This document shows, one piece after another, positions 1-7,594 of a stretch of 64,000 nt of DNA (positions within the stretch are counted from its first letter, which is position 1; each line of letters opens with the position of its first letter). The notes beneath the pieces are model-generated. The model was given only the letters and a program-made list of their open reading frames with translations, did no database searches and had not been told where the DNA came from. Location: positions 165,203-229,202 of the forward strand of contig NZ_BMZO01000008.1 of assembly GCF_014652835.1 (NCBI RefSeq). The letters are read 5' to 3'. Origin of the DNA: Limoniibacter endophyticus (GTDB lineage: Bacteria; Pseudomonadota; Alphaproteobacteria; Rhizobiales; Rhizobiaceae). Both the position numbers and the translations under genes were made by a program.

Positions 1-1
1 G

Positions 2-370
2 ATCACCGAATTAACCCGGGAGTTCGATATCTCGACCCGCACGCTTCGTTTCTACGAGGATGAAGGATTGTTGCGGCCTATGCGTAAAGGGCGCACGCGC
101 CTGTTCCGTCCGGCTGATCGTCATCTTCTGAAGCAGATCCTGCGCGGCAAGCGTCTCGGCTTTTCAATTGCCGAAATCCGCGAAATCATAAATATGTACC
201 GCGAACCTCCGGGGGAGGTGGGGCAACTCAACCTGATGCTCAAGACAATCGAGCAGAAGCGTGAAGAGTTGCGACAGAAACGTCGCGATCTGGAAGAAAC
301 GTTGAATGAACTGGATCGCGCGGAGGAATCCTGCATCGAGCGTCTGGCGGAGTTGGGCGTCAGCACTTGA
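2..370 (+). CDS. MerR-family transcriptional regulator, LiuR-like (5' truncated by window edge)
   Basis: The frame is open from base 2, so the gene begins before the window. The visible protein starts inside the winged helix-turn-helix (ITELTREFDISTRTLRFYED), the signature by which MerR proteins recognise DNA. An RGKRLGFSIAEIREI segment follows, and then a C-terminal heptad-like helix (about residues 75-115) typical of the MerR dimerisation coiled coil. There is no cysteine cluster of the metal-sensing type. The RGxRLGFS/EI pattern resembles the LiuR branch, which controls branched-chain amino-acid/acyl-CoA catabolism, but the target genes would lie upstream and cannot be seen. Family assignment is secure; the LiuR label is inference. 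Confidence 0.85.
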   Translation: MTELTREFDISTRTLRFYEDEGLLRPMRKGRTRLFRPADRHLLKQILRGKRLGFSIAEIREIINMYREPPGEVGQLNLMLKTIEQKREELRQKRRDLEETLNELDRAEESCIERLAELGVST

Positions 371-852
371 ACAGCCTGTGCGGGCGTGGATGAATTTCCG
401 CAGCTGAATCTTTTAAAAGCATCGAAATCAAGCGCTTGTCATTTTTATTCCAGGTGTTGGGGCGCAATCCATTCACACCTTGCGGGCATGAGGGATACTC
501 TCCCTGCGCTTGGGGTATATGGTGTGCACCCGGACACCTGATGCGCTGAAAAAGCGGATGCATGCGGATTAGCGACCCGTATGCAGGAAGGCCGCGACAT
601 GTGAGCCTGACAAACTCACCAGTCAATGCTTTCGAACCGTTCAGGGCATGTGGAAGCATGCGAGAATACAATGAAATGAACGGGCCACATGCCCTGACTC
701 CATTTCATCCTTTCCCCGCTCGAGCCAGATCGATGGCTCCACATAAGGGGAAGCGAACAACCGCGCGGCAAAAGCCGTAGCGGATTTTTCTGCTGCGCCG
801 CCCGTACCAGCTAACAAAATCCGGCTGGGTCAGCTCGATTGGAACGACAGCC
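371..852. other. Intergenic region without a convincing gene
   Basis: About 480 bases lie between the MerR gene and the small membrane protein gene. Open frames here (for example 562-780 on +) have no ribosome binding site and no protein-like composition. The only clear structure is a perfect 13-bp inverted repeat at 641-697, listed separately. Confidence 0.6.
641..697. repeat. Perfect 13-bp inverted repeat, 31-base loop
   Basis: TCAGGGCATGTGG at 641-653 is the exact reverse complement of CCACATGCCCTGA at 685-697. No T-run follows on either strand, so it does not look like a terminator for the MerR gene, which ends 270 bases earlier. It may be an intergenic palindromic repeat of the kind scattered through Brucella and Rhizobium genomes. 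Only one copy was noticed in this window. Confidence 0.6.
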
Positions 853-1125
853 TCAGCGTATGAGGGCCACGATTGATGCCAGGGTGAACGCAGTGGAACA
901 AAGAATCATCAGGCCATAGAAGCGCGGACGATAAAAAAGCACCGCGTGGCCGGCAATCCACGCAAAAAATGCGGCACCCATCGCCCAAAGAAAGACCGGG
1001 CGATCGCTCCAGGCAATACCCGCAGCCATCATTCCGCCGATCAGCAGCGCACCGAACACGATGATGACGGCTACGGCGTAGGTCTCGTGATTGTCGTTCA
1101 TTGCAGGTCTCGTCGAACTTTCCAT
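853..1125 (-). CDS. Small three-helix membrane protein, function unknown
   Basis: A 90-residue protein with three clear hydrophobic segments at about residues 17-39, 45-65 and 69-89. They are separated by short loops, as expected for an inner-membrane protein. A second in-frame ATG at codon 9 (start at 1101) is equally possible. The gene is divergent from the DUF1624 acyltransferase-like gene, with about 150 bases between them for promoters. No family is recognised and no catalytic motif is visible. The overlapping frame at 830-1261 on the same strand is arginine/proline-rich and looks like a shadow. Confidence 0.65.
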   Translation of the reverse strand: MESSTRPAMNDNHETYAVAVIIVFGALLIGGMMAAGIAWSDRPVFLWAMGAAFFAWIAGHAVLFYRPRFYGLMILCSTAFTLASIVALIR

Positions 1126-1276
1126 GATGGTATGGCACTACTAACATTTTTGGCGCGCGTGGAAATGGCAAAATATGTATTGAACACGAAACTTGCCACC
1201 TTTGGGTATAATGGTGCAAAGCTGGATCAACGCACTTGCACTCCCGCGGGGCGGGGCGCATGCCTTAGCTTAGACT

Positions 1277-2287
1277 ATGATCCGTGAGTGCCCGCCGATG
1301 AATGCCGACCAGCCCTTCAAGCCGCTTCGCATGCCACGTATTGCCTCCATAGACGTTGCGCGGGGGCTCGCCCTTGTCGCCATGGCGATCTACCATTTCA
1401 CTTGGGACTTGAGTTTCTTCGGCTATGTTGCGCCAGATCTGGCCATTACCGGCGGCTGGCGGATATTCGCGCGGCTGATCGCCACGAGTTTCCTCTTTCT
1501 CGTGGGGGTGAGCCTCATTCTGGCGCATGGCAATGGCATTCGCTGGCAGGGCTTCTGGAAGCGATTCTGGATGGTGGCGGTCGCAGCCCTGCTCATCACC
1601 GTCGCGACATATTTTCTGACGCCGCCAACCTACATTTTCTTCGGCATACTGCACCATATCGCGCTGGCGAGCCTGCTTGGTTTGCTCTTTCTTCGGCTGC
1701 CGCCGGTCATTGTGGCGGTTGCGGCTGTGATCGTGGCGGTGCTGCCGTTTTACGCCTCGTCAGACTTTTTCGATCCGCGTTACCTGGCGTGGACGGGCCT
1801 TGCCGAGCGCGCGCCGCGCTCCAATGATCTGGTGCCGCTCTTTCCATTCTTTGCTGCCGTCCTAGCCGGCATCGCTGCCACGAAACTGGCGCTGGAGTTC
1901 GGTCTGGCAGAGCGCTTGTCGTTAGTCGGGGTGGCCAAGGCCTTGAAGCCGCTCGAAACCGCGGGCAGGCATAGCCTTCTGTTTTATCTCGTCCATCAAC
2001 CGGTGTTGATCGGTTTCGTCTGGGTTTTCTCGCAGGTTGTGCCGCCACCGCCGGTCAGGTTCAGCGAAACGGAGTTCAGTTCCATGTGCATGCGAACATG
2101 CACACAGGAGCGGGACGGCGCATTCTGTACAGCTTATTGCGGTTGCATGCTCGATCGCTTCAAGGCGGATGTTTCCTTGTTCGAGCAGCTACAGCGGCAA
2201 GATGATCTTGCTGCTCAGGAAAATATCGTAAGAGTCGCCAATCAATGCAGCCTGCAAACCGAGCAACTCAAGCTTCCTTCCAATTAA
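1277..2287 (+). CDS. DUF1624 heparan-alpha-glucosaminide N-acetyltransferase-like membrane protein with Cys-rich tail
   Basis: A 336-residue polytopic membrane protein. The N-terminal signature RIASIDVARGLALVAMAIYH followed by repeated hydrophobic segments to about residue 255 identifies the DUF1624/HGSNAT-like acyltransferase family. These proteins are thought to move acetyl groups across the membrane, but the substrate of the bacterial members is unknown. A conserved-looking RHSLLFYLVHQP segment sits at 231-242. After the last helix the protein continues about 75 residues in a soluble tail with cysteines at 271, 275, 284, 288, 290 and 323. The start could also be the ATG at 1298; neither has a strong ribosome site. 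Confidence 0.85.
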   Translation: MIRECPPMNADQPFKPLRMPRIASIDVARGLALVAMAIYHFTWDLSFFGYVAPDLAITGGWRIFARLIATSFLFLVGVSLILAHGNGIRWQGFWKRFWMVAVAALLITVATYFLTPPTYIFFGILHHIALASLLGLLFLRLPPVIVAVAAVIVAVLPFYASSDFFDPRYLAWTGLAERAPRSNDLVPLFPFFAAVLAGIAATKLALEFGLAERLSLVGVAKALKPLETAGRHSLLFYLVHQPVLIGFVWVFSQVVPPPPVRFSETEFSSMCMRTCTQERDGAFCTAYCGCMLDRFKADVSLFEQLQRQDDLAAQENIVRVANQCSLQTEQLKLPSN

Positions 2288-2289
2288 TC

Positions 2290-2314
2290 GGAACGATGCG
2301 GGCGCGGTCTCGTT
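2290..2314 (+). promoter_or_regulatory. EcfG-type general stress promoter of csbD
   Basis: GGAAC (2290-2294), 16 bases, then CGTT (2311-2314) is an exact match to the alphaproteobacterial general-stress sigma factor consensus GGAAC-N16/17-CGTT. It lies 46 bases upstream of the CsbD start codon, and CsbD proteins are classic general-stress products. The element overlaps the stop codon region of the preceding gene, so csbD can be transcribed on its own. Confidence 0.75.
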
Positions 2315-2360
2315 ATTCTCCCACACCGGCAATAAAGCGGGAAAAACAGGAGAAACGCAC

Positions 2361-2552
2361 ATGGGTAGCATGTCTGATAAGGTTTCCGGCAAGGCCAATG
2401 AAGTCGCCGGCAAGTCACGCCAGGCTGCTGGCAAGGCGATGGACGATAATGAAATGCGCGCCAAAGGTGCAGCACAAGAAGCAAAAGGCCACGCTCAGCA
2501 AGCCAAGGGCGAAGCAAAGCAGAAAGTCAAAAACATTGTCGACCGGGCCTGA
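2361..2552 (+). CDS. CsbD-family general stress protein
   Basis: A 63-residue, highly hydrophilic, Lys/Ala/Gln-rich protein. The repeating KxSGKxNEVAGK and KGxAQEAKGxAQQAKGEAK pattern is the CsbD signature. These small proteins accumulate in stationary phase and under stress; their molecular role is not established. A good ribosome site (GGAG) precedes the ATG. An EcfG-type promoter at 2290-2314 would make it a member of the general stress regulon. A hairpin at 2586-2609 separates it from the convergent acetyltransferase gene. Confidence 0.93.
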   Translation: MGSMSDKVSGKANEVAGKSRQAAGKAMDDNEMRAKGAAQEAKGHAQQAKGEAKQKVKNIVDRA

Positions 2553-2585
2553 GCAGGCCCACTCCTTATAGAAATACTGCAACAG

Positions 2586-2609
2586 GGCTGCCGCAGAAAT
2601 GCGGCGGCC
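2586..2609. terminator. Hairpin between convergent genes (csbD and acetyltransferase)
   Basis: GGCTGCCGC (2586-2594) pairs with GCGGCGGCC (2601-2609) through nine pairs, one of them G-U, around a six-base loop. It lies between two convergent stop codons. No strong T-run follows, so termination efficiency is uncertain. Confidence 0.45.
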
Positions 2610-2615
2610 TTGGTC

Positions 2616-3107
2616 TTATGAGATATCGAGGCTCATGTAACGTGCGTCCGCCCCGTATTTTGCGGTCTGCGATACGAGTGTTTCGTCATCTTGCACGACA
2701 AACCCATGTTTTTCCCAGAAGGGAACTGAGCCATTGACCGCCATGAGGGCGATCCTTGGCAAGCGGCGCGACAAAGCAGCTTCCTTAAGCATCGTGACGA
2801 CCTGTCTTGTGGCTCCGCTGCCGCGCAGATCGGGATGGAGTGCAAGATCGTGAATATAAATGCACTCCGGCTTTTGCGGCAGTTCGCCCAGCGGGGTATT
2901 GAGTGCTGGAATATTCCGCCATTTCCATGGGTAGGAAACGAGATAGGCTTTGACGAAGCCACCATCGTCGCTGTTCACGAAACAGGTATCCGGACTCAGG
3001 CGCTGACGTTCTTCGAAATAATGGCGCGCTTCGGGATAATCCGGGAAGGCAATGTCGCTGACAGCCATTATGCCATCCATGTCTTCGGGTCGCATCTGTC
3101 GCCACAT
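2616..3107 (-). CDS. GNAT-family N-acetyltransferase
   Basis: A 163-residue GNAT-fold protein. The IHDLALHPDLRGSGATRQVV segment (around 84-103) carries the strand-beta4 and acetyl-CoA pyrophosphate-binding loop (R/Q-x-x-G-x-G/A). A later VPFWEKHGFVV segment is the typical C-terminal wedge. The start MWRQMRPEDMDGIMAVSD is the usual GNAT beginning. The acceptor substrate cannot be told from sequence. It is divergent from ku, which has its own EcfG-type promoter in the intervening 105 bases. Confidence 0.88.
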   Translation of the reverse strand: MWRQMRPEDMDGIMAVSDIAFPDYPEARHYFEERQRLSPDTCFVNSDDGGFVKAYLVSYPWKWRNIPALNTPLGELPQKPECIYIHDLALHPDLRGSGATRQVVTMLKEAALSRRLPRIALMAVNGSVPFWEKHGFVVQDDETLVSQTAKYGADARYMSLDIS

Positions 3108-3164
3108 TGGTCTTGTCTCCGGTAATGGTGCTCTTCATGCATCAATCGGTCTTTTCGATCAACG

Positions 3165-3190
3165 GGAACGAGAGAGGCAGGAACGCCGTT
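3165..3190 (+). promoter_or_regulatory. EcfG-type general stress promoter of the first ku gene
   Basis: GGAAC (3165-3169), 17 bases, CGTT (3187-3190): an exact fit to the alphaproteobacterial general-stress promoter. It ends 22 bases before the ku start codon. Together with the matching element in front of ku2-ligD it implies stress or stationary-phase control of end joining. Confidence 0.75.
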
Positions 3191-3212
3191 TCTTCGCTTT
3201 GGAGGGATTTGC

Positions 3213-4019
3213 ATGGCTCCTCGACCCTTCTGGAGAGGCTATCTGAAACTTTCGCTTGTCACCTGCGCGGTCACGATGACACCTGCCACCAGCGATTCCG
3301 CAAAAGTACGCTTCCACACCCTTAATCGAAAAACGGGAAATCGCGTTGCCAGCCGCTACGTCGATTCGGTCACCCACAAGCCGGTCGATGAGGATGATGA
3401 GGTAAAGGGTTATCCCCTAGGCGAGGACGAGCATATCATGCTCGAGGAAGAGGAAATCGAGGCGGTGGCACTGGAAAGCACGCGTACCATCGATATCGAG
3501 ACCTTCGTCCCTGTCGATAGTATCGAGTGGATCTGGTACGACAAGCCGCATTACCTGGCGCCCAGCGACGCTGTGGGAGAGGAGGCTTTTTCGGTCATTC
3601 GCGCCGCTATGGAAGCGACCAAGACCGCGGGCATCGCGCGGCTTGTCATGTATCGTCGCGAACGTGCCGTTCTTCTCAAGCCTTATGAGCAAGGGATCGT
3701 TGTCTGGACATTGCATTATGCCGACGAGGTGCGTGATGAAACCGACTACTTTGCCGAGGATGACGACAGGCCGAAGAAGCAAGAGATGACACTCGTTCGC
3801 AAGCTTATCGACGCGCGGATGAAGAAATGGTCGCCCGACATGGTTTCCGATCCGGTCCAGGCCAAGCTCAAGGACATTATTGCCGCCAAGAAGAAGGGCC
3901 GCAAGAAGCCTGCAAAGAAGACGGCTGCAAAGCAGGAGGAGAAGCCGAGCAATGTCATCAGCATCATGGACGCGCTCAAGAAGAGCATAGCGGCGGAAAA
4001 GAAGGGCAAGTCCTCCTGA
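3213..4019 (+). CDS. ku: Ku domain end-joining protein (first copy)
   Basis: A 268-residue bacterial Ku. It binds double-strand DNA ends as a ring-shaped dimer and recruits LigD. Recognisable family segments are WRGYLKLSLVTC at the N terminus, VRFHTLNRKTGNRV at about 31-44, DEVKGYPLGEDEHIML, and a core around DKPHYLAPSD. The C-terminal 45 residues are a Lys/Ala-rich tail (KKKGRKKPAKKTAAK), of the kind that binds DNA beyond the ring. It converges on ligD with no intergenic base, while the second ku gene is in the ligD transcription unit. A GGAGG ribosome site precedes the start, and the EcfG-type promoter is at 3165-3190. Confidence 0.96.
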   Translation: MAPRPFWRGYLKLSLVTCAVTMTPATSDSAKVRFHTLNRKTGNRVASRYVDSVTHKPVDEDDEVKGYPLGEDEHIMLEEEEIEAVALESTRTIDIETFVPVDSIEWIWYDKPHYLAPSDAVGEEAFSVIRAAMEATKTAGIARLVMYRRERAVLLKPYEQGIVVWTLHYADEVRDETDYFAEDDDRPKKQEMTLVRKLIDARMKKWSPDMVSDPVQAKLKDIIAAKKKGRKKPAKKTAAKQEEKPSNVISIMDALKKSIAAEKKGKSS

Positions 4020-6512
4020 TCAGCCCTTCAGGCTTTTCACGTCGGGTAGCGGCCTGCTTTGGGCAGAAAAACCTTCCCATGGATCGTCGTTTCTGGATGA
4101 AACGTGATCCGGCGCGTTCTGGATGGTGAAGGATGCCGGGCCGATGTCGGAAGTGAGATCCTCCCAGTTCAAGGGCATGGAAACCGCCGCTCCGGGCCGG
4201 GCACGGCTCGAATAGGGCGCTACAGCCGTCATGCCGCGCTGGTTCCGCAGGTAGTCAATAAGGATTTTGCCCTTGCGCTTCGACTTGGTGATGGTCGACA
4301 CATATCTGTCCGGATCATCGGAGGCCATTATATCGGCCAATGCCTTGGTGAAGCGCTTGAGCGTCGGCCACGTCGCCTTCGGCTCAAGCGGCGCAACCAC
4401 GTGCAGCCCCTTTCCACCGGAGGTCTTCAGGAAGGGCACCAAGCCAGCCCCCGCGAGGCGCTCACGGACGTCCTGCGCTGCGGCCATGACATCTTCCCAG
4501 CCAGTGCCTTCCCCAGGATCAAGGTCGATAATGAGGCGATCGGGTTTTTCCCATTTGTCGATGGTCGAGCCCCAGGGGTGTATTTCGAGCGCGGCTGATT
4601 GCACCAGAGCGAGGAGGCCGTCGAGGTCGGCAATATGGACCAAGGGTTCATCGTCTCGGTGCTTTGGATCGGTAATCGTCCTGATTTTCTTGTTCATGCC
4701 CTTCCAGGCGTGTTTCTGGAAGAAGGATTGGCCAGTGATGCCGGTCGGGCAGCGCAGCAGGGCGAGTGCACGTCCGGTTATATGGGGAGCGATGAAGCGC
4801 CAGATATGCGCGTAATAATCGGCCAGATCAGCTTTCGTGACACTCTCGTCGGGCCAATAGACGCGATCTGGATTGGAGAGTTTCACGCTACTTTTCGGGA
4901 TGCTTTCAGCCCCCGTTTCCGTTTGCGGTTTCTCGCGCACGATTTCCTCCGCGGGTTTATCCTCGCGCAGTCCCCGAAAACTTGCATGGCGCAAATGTCC
5001 GTCACCGGTCCAGGCGCGGAACTCGACTTCCGCCACTTTCTCAGGCTTGACGAAAATGGCGCCTGACCGCTCAGGTCCAGTCAACTTCCCATCGAATGGA
5101 TTTTTATCCGTGCGGAGCGCCTCGAGCTGCTTGAAGAGACCGCCAGCGATCGACCGGGTGAAACCGGTTCCGACACGTCCGACATGCCGCAGCTTGCCGT
5201 TTTCATGCAAGCCGAGAATCAGTGATCCAATGAGTTTGTCGGAAGTAGAGGACAGGACGTATCCGCCGATGACAAATTCCTGACGCGCGCTGCATTTGGA
5301 CTTGATCCAGTCGCGGGTGCGGCCAGAGCGATAGGGCGCGTCGACCCGTTTCGACACCACGCCTTCGAGACTCAGACGGCATGCGTGACGCAGGACCATA
5401 TCCCCATCATCATCGAAATGATCCGAAAAGAGAATCTTTTCAGCGTCTCCTACCAATTTCTTCAAGACTTGCTTGCGCTCGCTCAATGGCGCATTTCGCA
5501 AGTCGCGTCCGTCAAGGTGCAGCAGATCGAACGCATAGAAGATGAAGCGATCGTTGCGGCCTTCGCTTAGATCCGCCTGTAGAGCGGAGAAGTCGGATGC
5601 CCCACCATTGCCTTCAACGACGAGTTCACCGTCGACCATCGCTGTTTGCAGCGGCAGGGCCGCAAACGCCTTGCGCAGTTCCATTCCGAATTTCTCGGTC
5701 CAATCGAGGCCGCTGCGGGTGAGGAGACGCACGTCACCATCTTCTATTCTCGCCATCAGCCGGTAGCCGTCAAACTTGATTTCATGAATCCAGCCCGGTC
5801 CGGCAGGCGGTTCGGCGCGAAGCGTCGCAAGTTCCGGTTTGATGAATTCCGGCAGCTTCTGCGCTTTGCCGGCGGGCAGTTTTCTCGCCGCCTTCTGCGC
5901 TGGCCTTTCAGCGATCTTGCCGGTCCTGGAGGACCATCCGGGCGATTCCTGCGCGATCTCGTCAAGGGTTCGACCGGTCGATACCGAATCCGGCACCTCT
6001 TCGAGAATGTCCTTATCCTTTGGACCACGTGCGACTTCGTCATCACCTTTGATAAGAAGCCAGTTCTCGCGTTTCTCGCCGGGCTTACCGTTCATGCGCA
6101 CCAGATGCCAGCGACCGGCCAGCTTTTCTCCGTGCAGCTCAAATTCAAGGTGGCCTTTTTGATAGCCCTTCCGGGCATCGTAGAGCGGCTCCCATGTGCC
6201 GCGGTCCCATAGCATTACCGTTCCGCCGCCATACTCGCCCTTGGGAATGGTTCCTTCAAAGGAGCCGTAGTCCAGCGGATGATCCTCGACATGGACGGCG
6301 AGACGTTTTTCATCCGGGACGAGGCTTGGTCCCTTTGTCACTGCCCAGCTTTTCAGGACGCCATCCATCTCAAGCCGGAAATCGTAATGCAGCCGGGTCG
6401 CATCATGTTTCTGAATGACAAAGGTGTTGCCGCTTGCTCTGGCTTTACGTCCCCGCGGTTCATTGGTTTTCTTGAAATCGCGCTTCTGGCGATAAGTCTC
6501 GAGCTGCGCCAT
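4020..6512 (-). CDS. ligD: ATP-dependent DNA ligase LigD (phosphoesterase-ligase-polymerase)
   Basis: An 830-residue three-domain repair enzyme. Residues about 1-165 are the 3'-phosphoesterase domain (RLHYDFRLEMDGVLKSWAV, VEDHPLDYGSFEGTIPKGEY). About 220-520 is the ATP-dependent ligase, with motif I EIKFDGYR placing the adenylated lysine near 246. About 545-810 is the primase-like polymerase with DLDPGEGTGW, SGGKGLHVV and IDYLRNQRG. The enzyme trims, fills and seals broken ends together with Ku. The domain order is the usual one for Rhizobiales and Pseudomonas. It lies three bases downstream of ku2 in the same operon and abuts the convergent first ku gene. Confidence 0.97.
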   Translation of the reverse strand: MAQLETYRQKRDFKKTNEPRGRKARASGNTFVIQKHDATRLHYDFRLEMDGVLKSWAVTKGPSLVPDEKRLAVHVEDHPLDYGSFEGTIPKGEYGGGTVMLWDRGTWEPLYDARKGYQKGHLEFELHGEKLAGRWHLVRMNGKPGEKRENWLLIKGDDEVARGPKDKDILEEVPDSVSTGRTLDEIAQESPGWSSRTGKIAERPAQKAARKLPAGKAQKLPEFIKPELATLRAEPPAGPGWIHEIKFDGYRLMARIEDGDVRLLTRSGLDWTEKFGMELRKAFAALPLQTAMVDGELVVEGNGGASDFSALQADLSEGRNDRFIFYAFDLLHLDGRDLRNAPLSERKQVLKKLVGDAEKILFSDHFDDDGDMVLRHACRLSLEGVVSKRVDAPYRSGRTRDWIKSKCSARQEFVIGGYVLSSTSDKLIGSLILGLHENGKLRHVGRVGTGFTRSIAGGLFKQLEALRTDKNPFDGKLTGPERSGAIFVKPEKVAEVEFRAWTGDGHLRHASFRGLREDKPAEEIVREKPQTETGAESIPKSSVKLSNPDRVYWPDESVTKADLADYYAHIWRFIAPHITGRALALLRCPTGITGQSFFQKHAWKGMNKKIRTITDPKHRDDEPLVHIADLDGLLALVQSAALEIHPWGSTIDKWEKPDRLIIDLDPGEGTGWEDVMAAAQDVRERLAGAGLVPFLKTSGGKGLHVVAPLEPKATWPTLKRFTKALADIMASDDPDRYVSTITKSKRKGKILIDYLRNQRGMTAVAPYSSRARPGAAVSMPLNWEDLTSDIGPASFTIQNAPDHVSSRNDDPWEGFSAQSRPLPDVKSLKG

Positions 6513-6515
6513 TCC

Positions 6516-7331
6516 CTAGCTCGCTTTGCGTCTGGGCGTTGTTTTCTTTTCGGGAGCGGTCTTGCCCGCGCTCTTGCGAAGGGCCTCCATCAGATCAACG
6601 ACGTCGGCTGTCTTCTTCTGCTTCGGCGGCCTTATCTTTCGGCCCTCCTGCTTGGCCTTGACAAGTTCGGCCAATGCAGCGTCGTAGCGATCGTGGAAAT
6701 CACCGGGGTTAAATTTACCCGCCTTGGTACTTATGATGTGTTTGGCGAGATCGAGCATTTCGCTACCGATCTTGCGCTTCTTGATGCCGTCGAAGATCTC
6801 TTCTGCCGGACGGACTTCATAATCGAAATTCAATGTCGTCGCGATCAGGCCCTTCTCGTGCGGGCGGATGAGAACCGTACGCAACCGGCGAAAAAGAACA
6901 GTTTGAGCAAGTGCGGCGACATTTTTAGACGACATGCCCTCCCGAATGAGGGCATATGCCTCAAGGGCATCCGCACCGTCTGGGGCGAGATAATAGCCTT
7001 TGTCGAAAAAGCGGTGATCGATCTGGTCACAAGGGATAAAGGCATCCACGTCGAGTCGCTTGTCGCTTTTGGGCACGGCTTCCGCGATTTCTTCCGGTTC
7101 CAGGACAATGTAATCGTCCTGGCCGGTTTCATACCCCTTGACCTGATCCTCCCGTTCGACCGGCTTTTCCGTTTCACTGTCGATATATTCGCGCGAAAGG
7201 CGATTGCCGGTCTTGCGATTGAGCATGTGGAAGCTGATGCGATCGGACTGCGAGACTGCCGTGTAGAGCGCAACCGGGCATGAAAGCTCGGCGACGGTCA
7301 GAGTACCTTTCCAGTTCGCACGTGGAGCCAT
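6516..7331 (-). CDS. ku: Ku domain end-joining protein (second copy, in the ligD operon)
   Basis: A 271-residue bacterial Ku, clearly related to but distinct from the copy at 3213-4019. Shared landmarks are the ISFHMLNRKTGNRLSREYID segment, DQVKGYETGQDDYIVLEPEE and a GYYLAPDG core. The C terminus is again basic (GKTAPEKKTTPRRKAS). It starts the ku-ligD transcription unit. Two Ku genes beside one ligD suggest a heterodimeric or condition-specific end-joining machine, as described in Sinorhizobium. An EcfG-type promoter (7364-7389) precedes it. A long open frame on the opposite strand (6279-7283) is a shadow. Confidence 0.95.
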   Translation of the reverse strand: MAPRANWKGTLTVAELSCPVALYTAVSQSDRISFHMLNRKTGNRLSREYIDSETEKPVEREDQVKGYETGQDDYIVLEPEEIAEAVPKSDKRLDVDAFIPCDQIDHRFFDKGYYLAPDGADALEAYALIREGMSSKNVAALAQTVLFRRLRTVLIRPHEKGLIATTLNFDYEVRPAEEIFDGIKKRKIGSEMLDLAKHIISTKAGKFNPGDFHDRYDAALAELVKAKQEGRKIRPPKQKKTADVVDLMEALRKSAGKTAPEKKTTPRRKAS

Positions 7332-7363
7332 GAGATCATTTTCCGCGAGAGTTGTGCGGATGA

Positions 7364-7389
7364 AACGTCATTGAAGGCGCGATCGTTCC
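7364..7389 (-). promoter_or_regulatory. EcfG-type general stress promoter of ku-ligD
   Basis: On the minus strand GGAAC (7389-7385), 17 bases, CGTT (7367-7364). This is an exact consensus match with the same spacing as the element in front of the convergent first ku gene. It ends 32 bases before the ku2 start codon. Confidence 0.75.
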
Positions 7390-7544
7390 AGAAGTTGACT
7401 GCCAGACGTACTGCCTGACCGCTCCTCCTGTTCGTGGATGCGGGAGATGGTGTTAGCGATCTTTTCCATCAGGTCCTTATCGCGGTGGATGAGATACGCA
7501 CATATTAACTGGATTGGCACAATATCGGGCCTTGGCCTTGGCAA
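7368..7544 (-). CDS. Possible small protein between ku-ligD and the LacI gene (doubtful)
   Basis: A 58-codon frame with protein-like composition: an IQLICAYLIHRDKDLMEKIA segment, then a short acidic helix (SRIHEQEE). It has only TTG (7544) or GTG (7520) as start codons. Spacing to the AGGAGA upstream of the TTG is too short, and the end of the frame runs through the -35 element of the ku-ligD promoter. No family is recognised. It may be a decayed or unannotated small gene, or chance. Confidence 0.25.
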   Translation of the reverse strand: MPRPRPDIVPIQLICAYLIHRDKDLMEKIANTISRIHEQEERSGSTSGSQLLERSRLQ

Positions 7545-7594
7545 ATCTCCTATCTGTCTACGGACAGCGGAAATTGCCGAAGTTCGCGATGATT

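Noticed and set aside
562-780. 72-codon frame on the plus strand in the first intergenic region
   Set aside because: No ribosome binding site, unusual composition, and it runs across the 13-bp inverted repeat.
830-1261. 143-codon minus-strand frame overlapping the small membrane protein
   Set aside because: Arg/Pro/His/Cys-rich shadow composition; the 90-aa frame with three membrane helices is the better gene.
6279-7283. 334-codon plus-strand frame antisense to ku2
   Set aside because: Ku and LigD motifs on the other strand are unmistakable; this frame arises from GC-rich codon usage.
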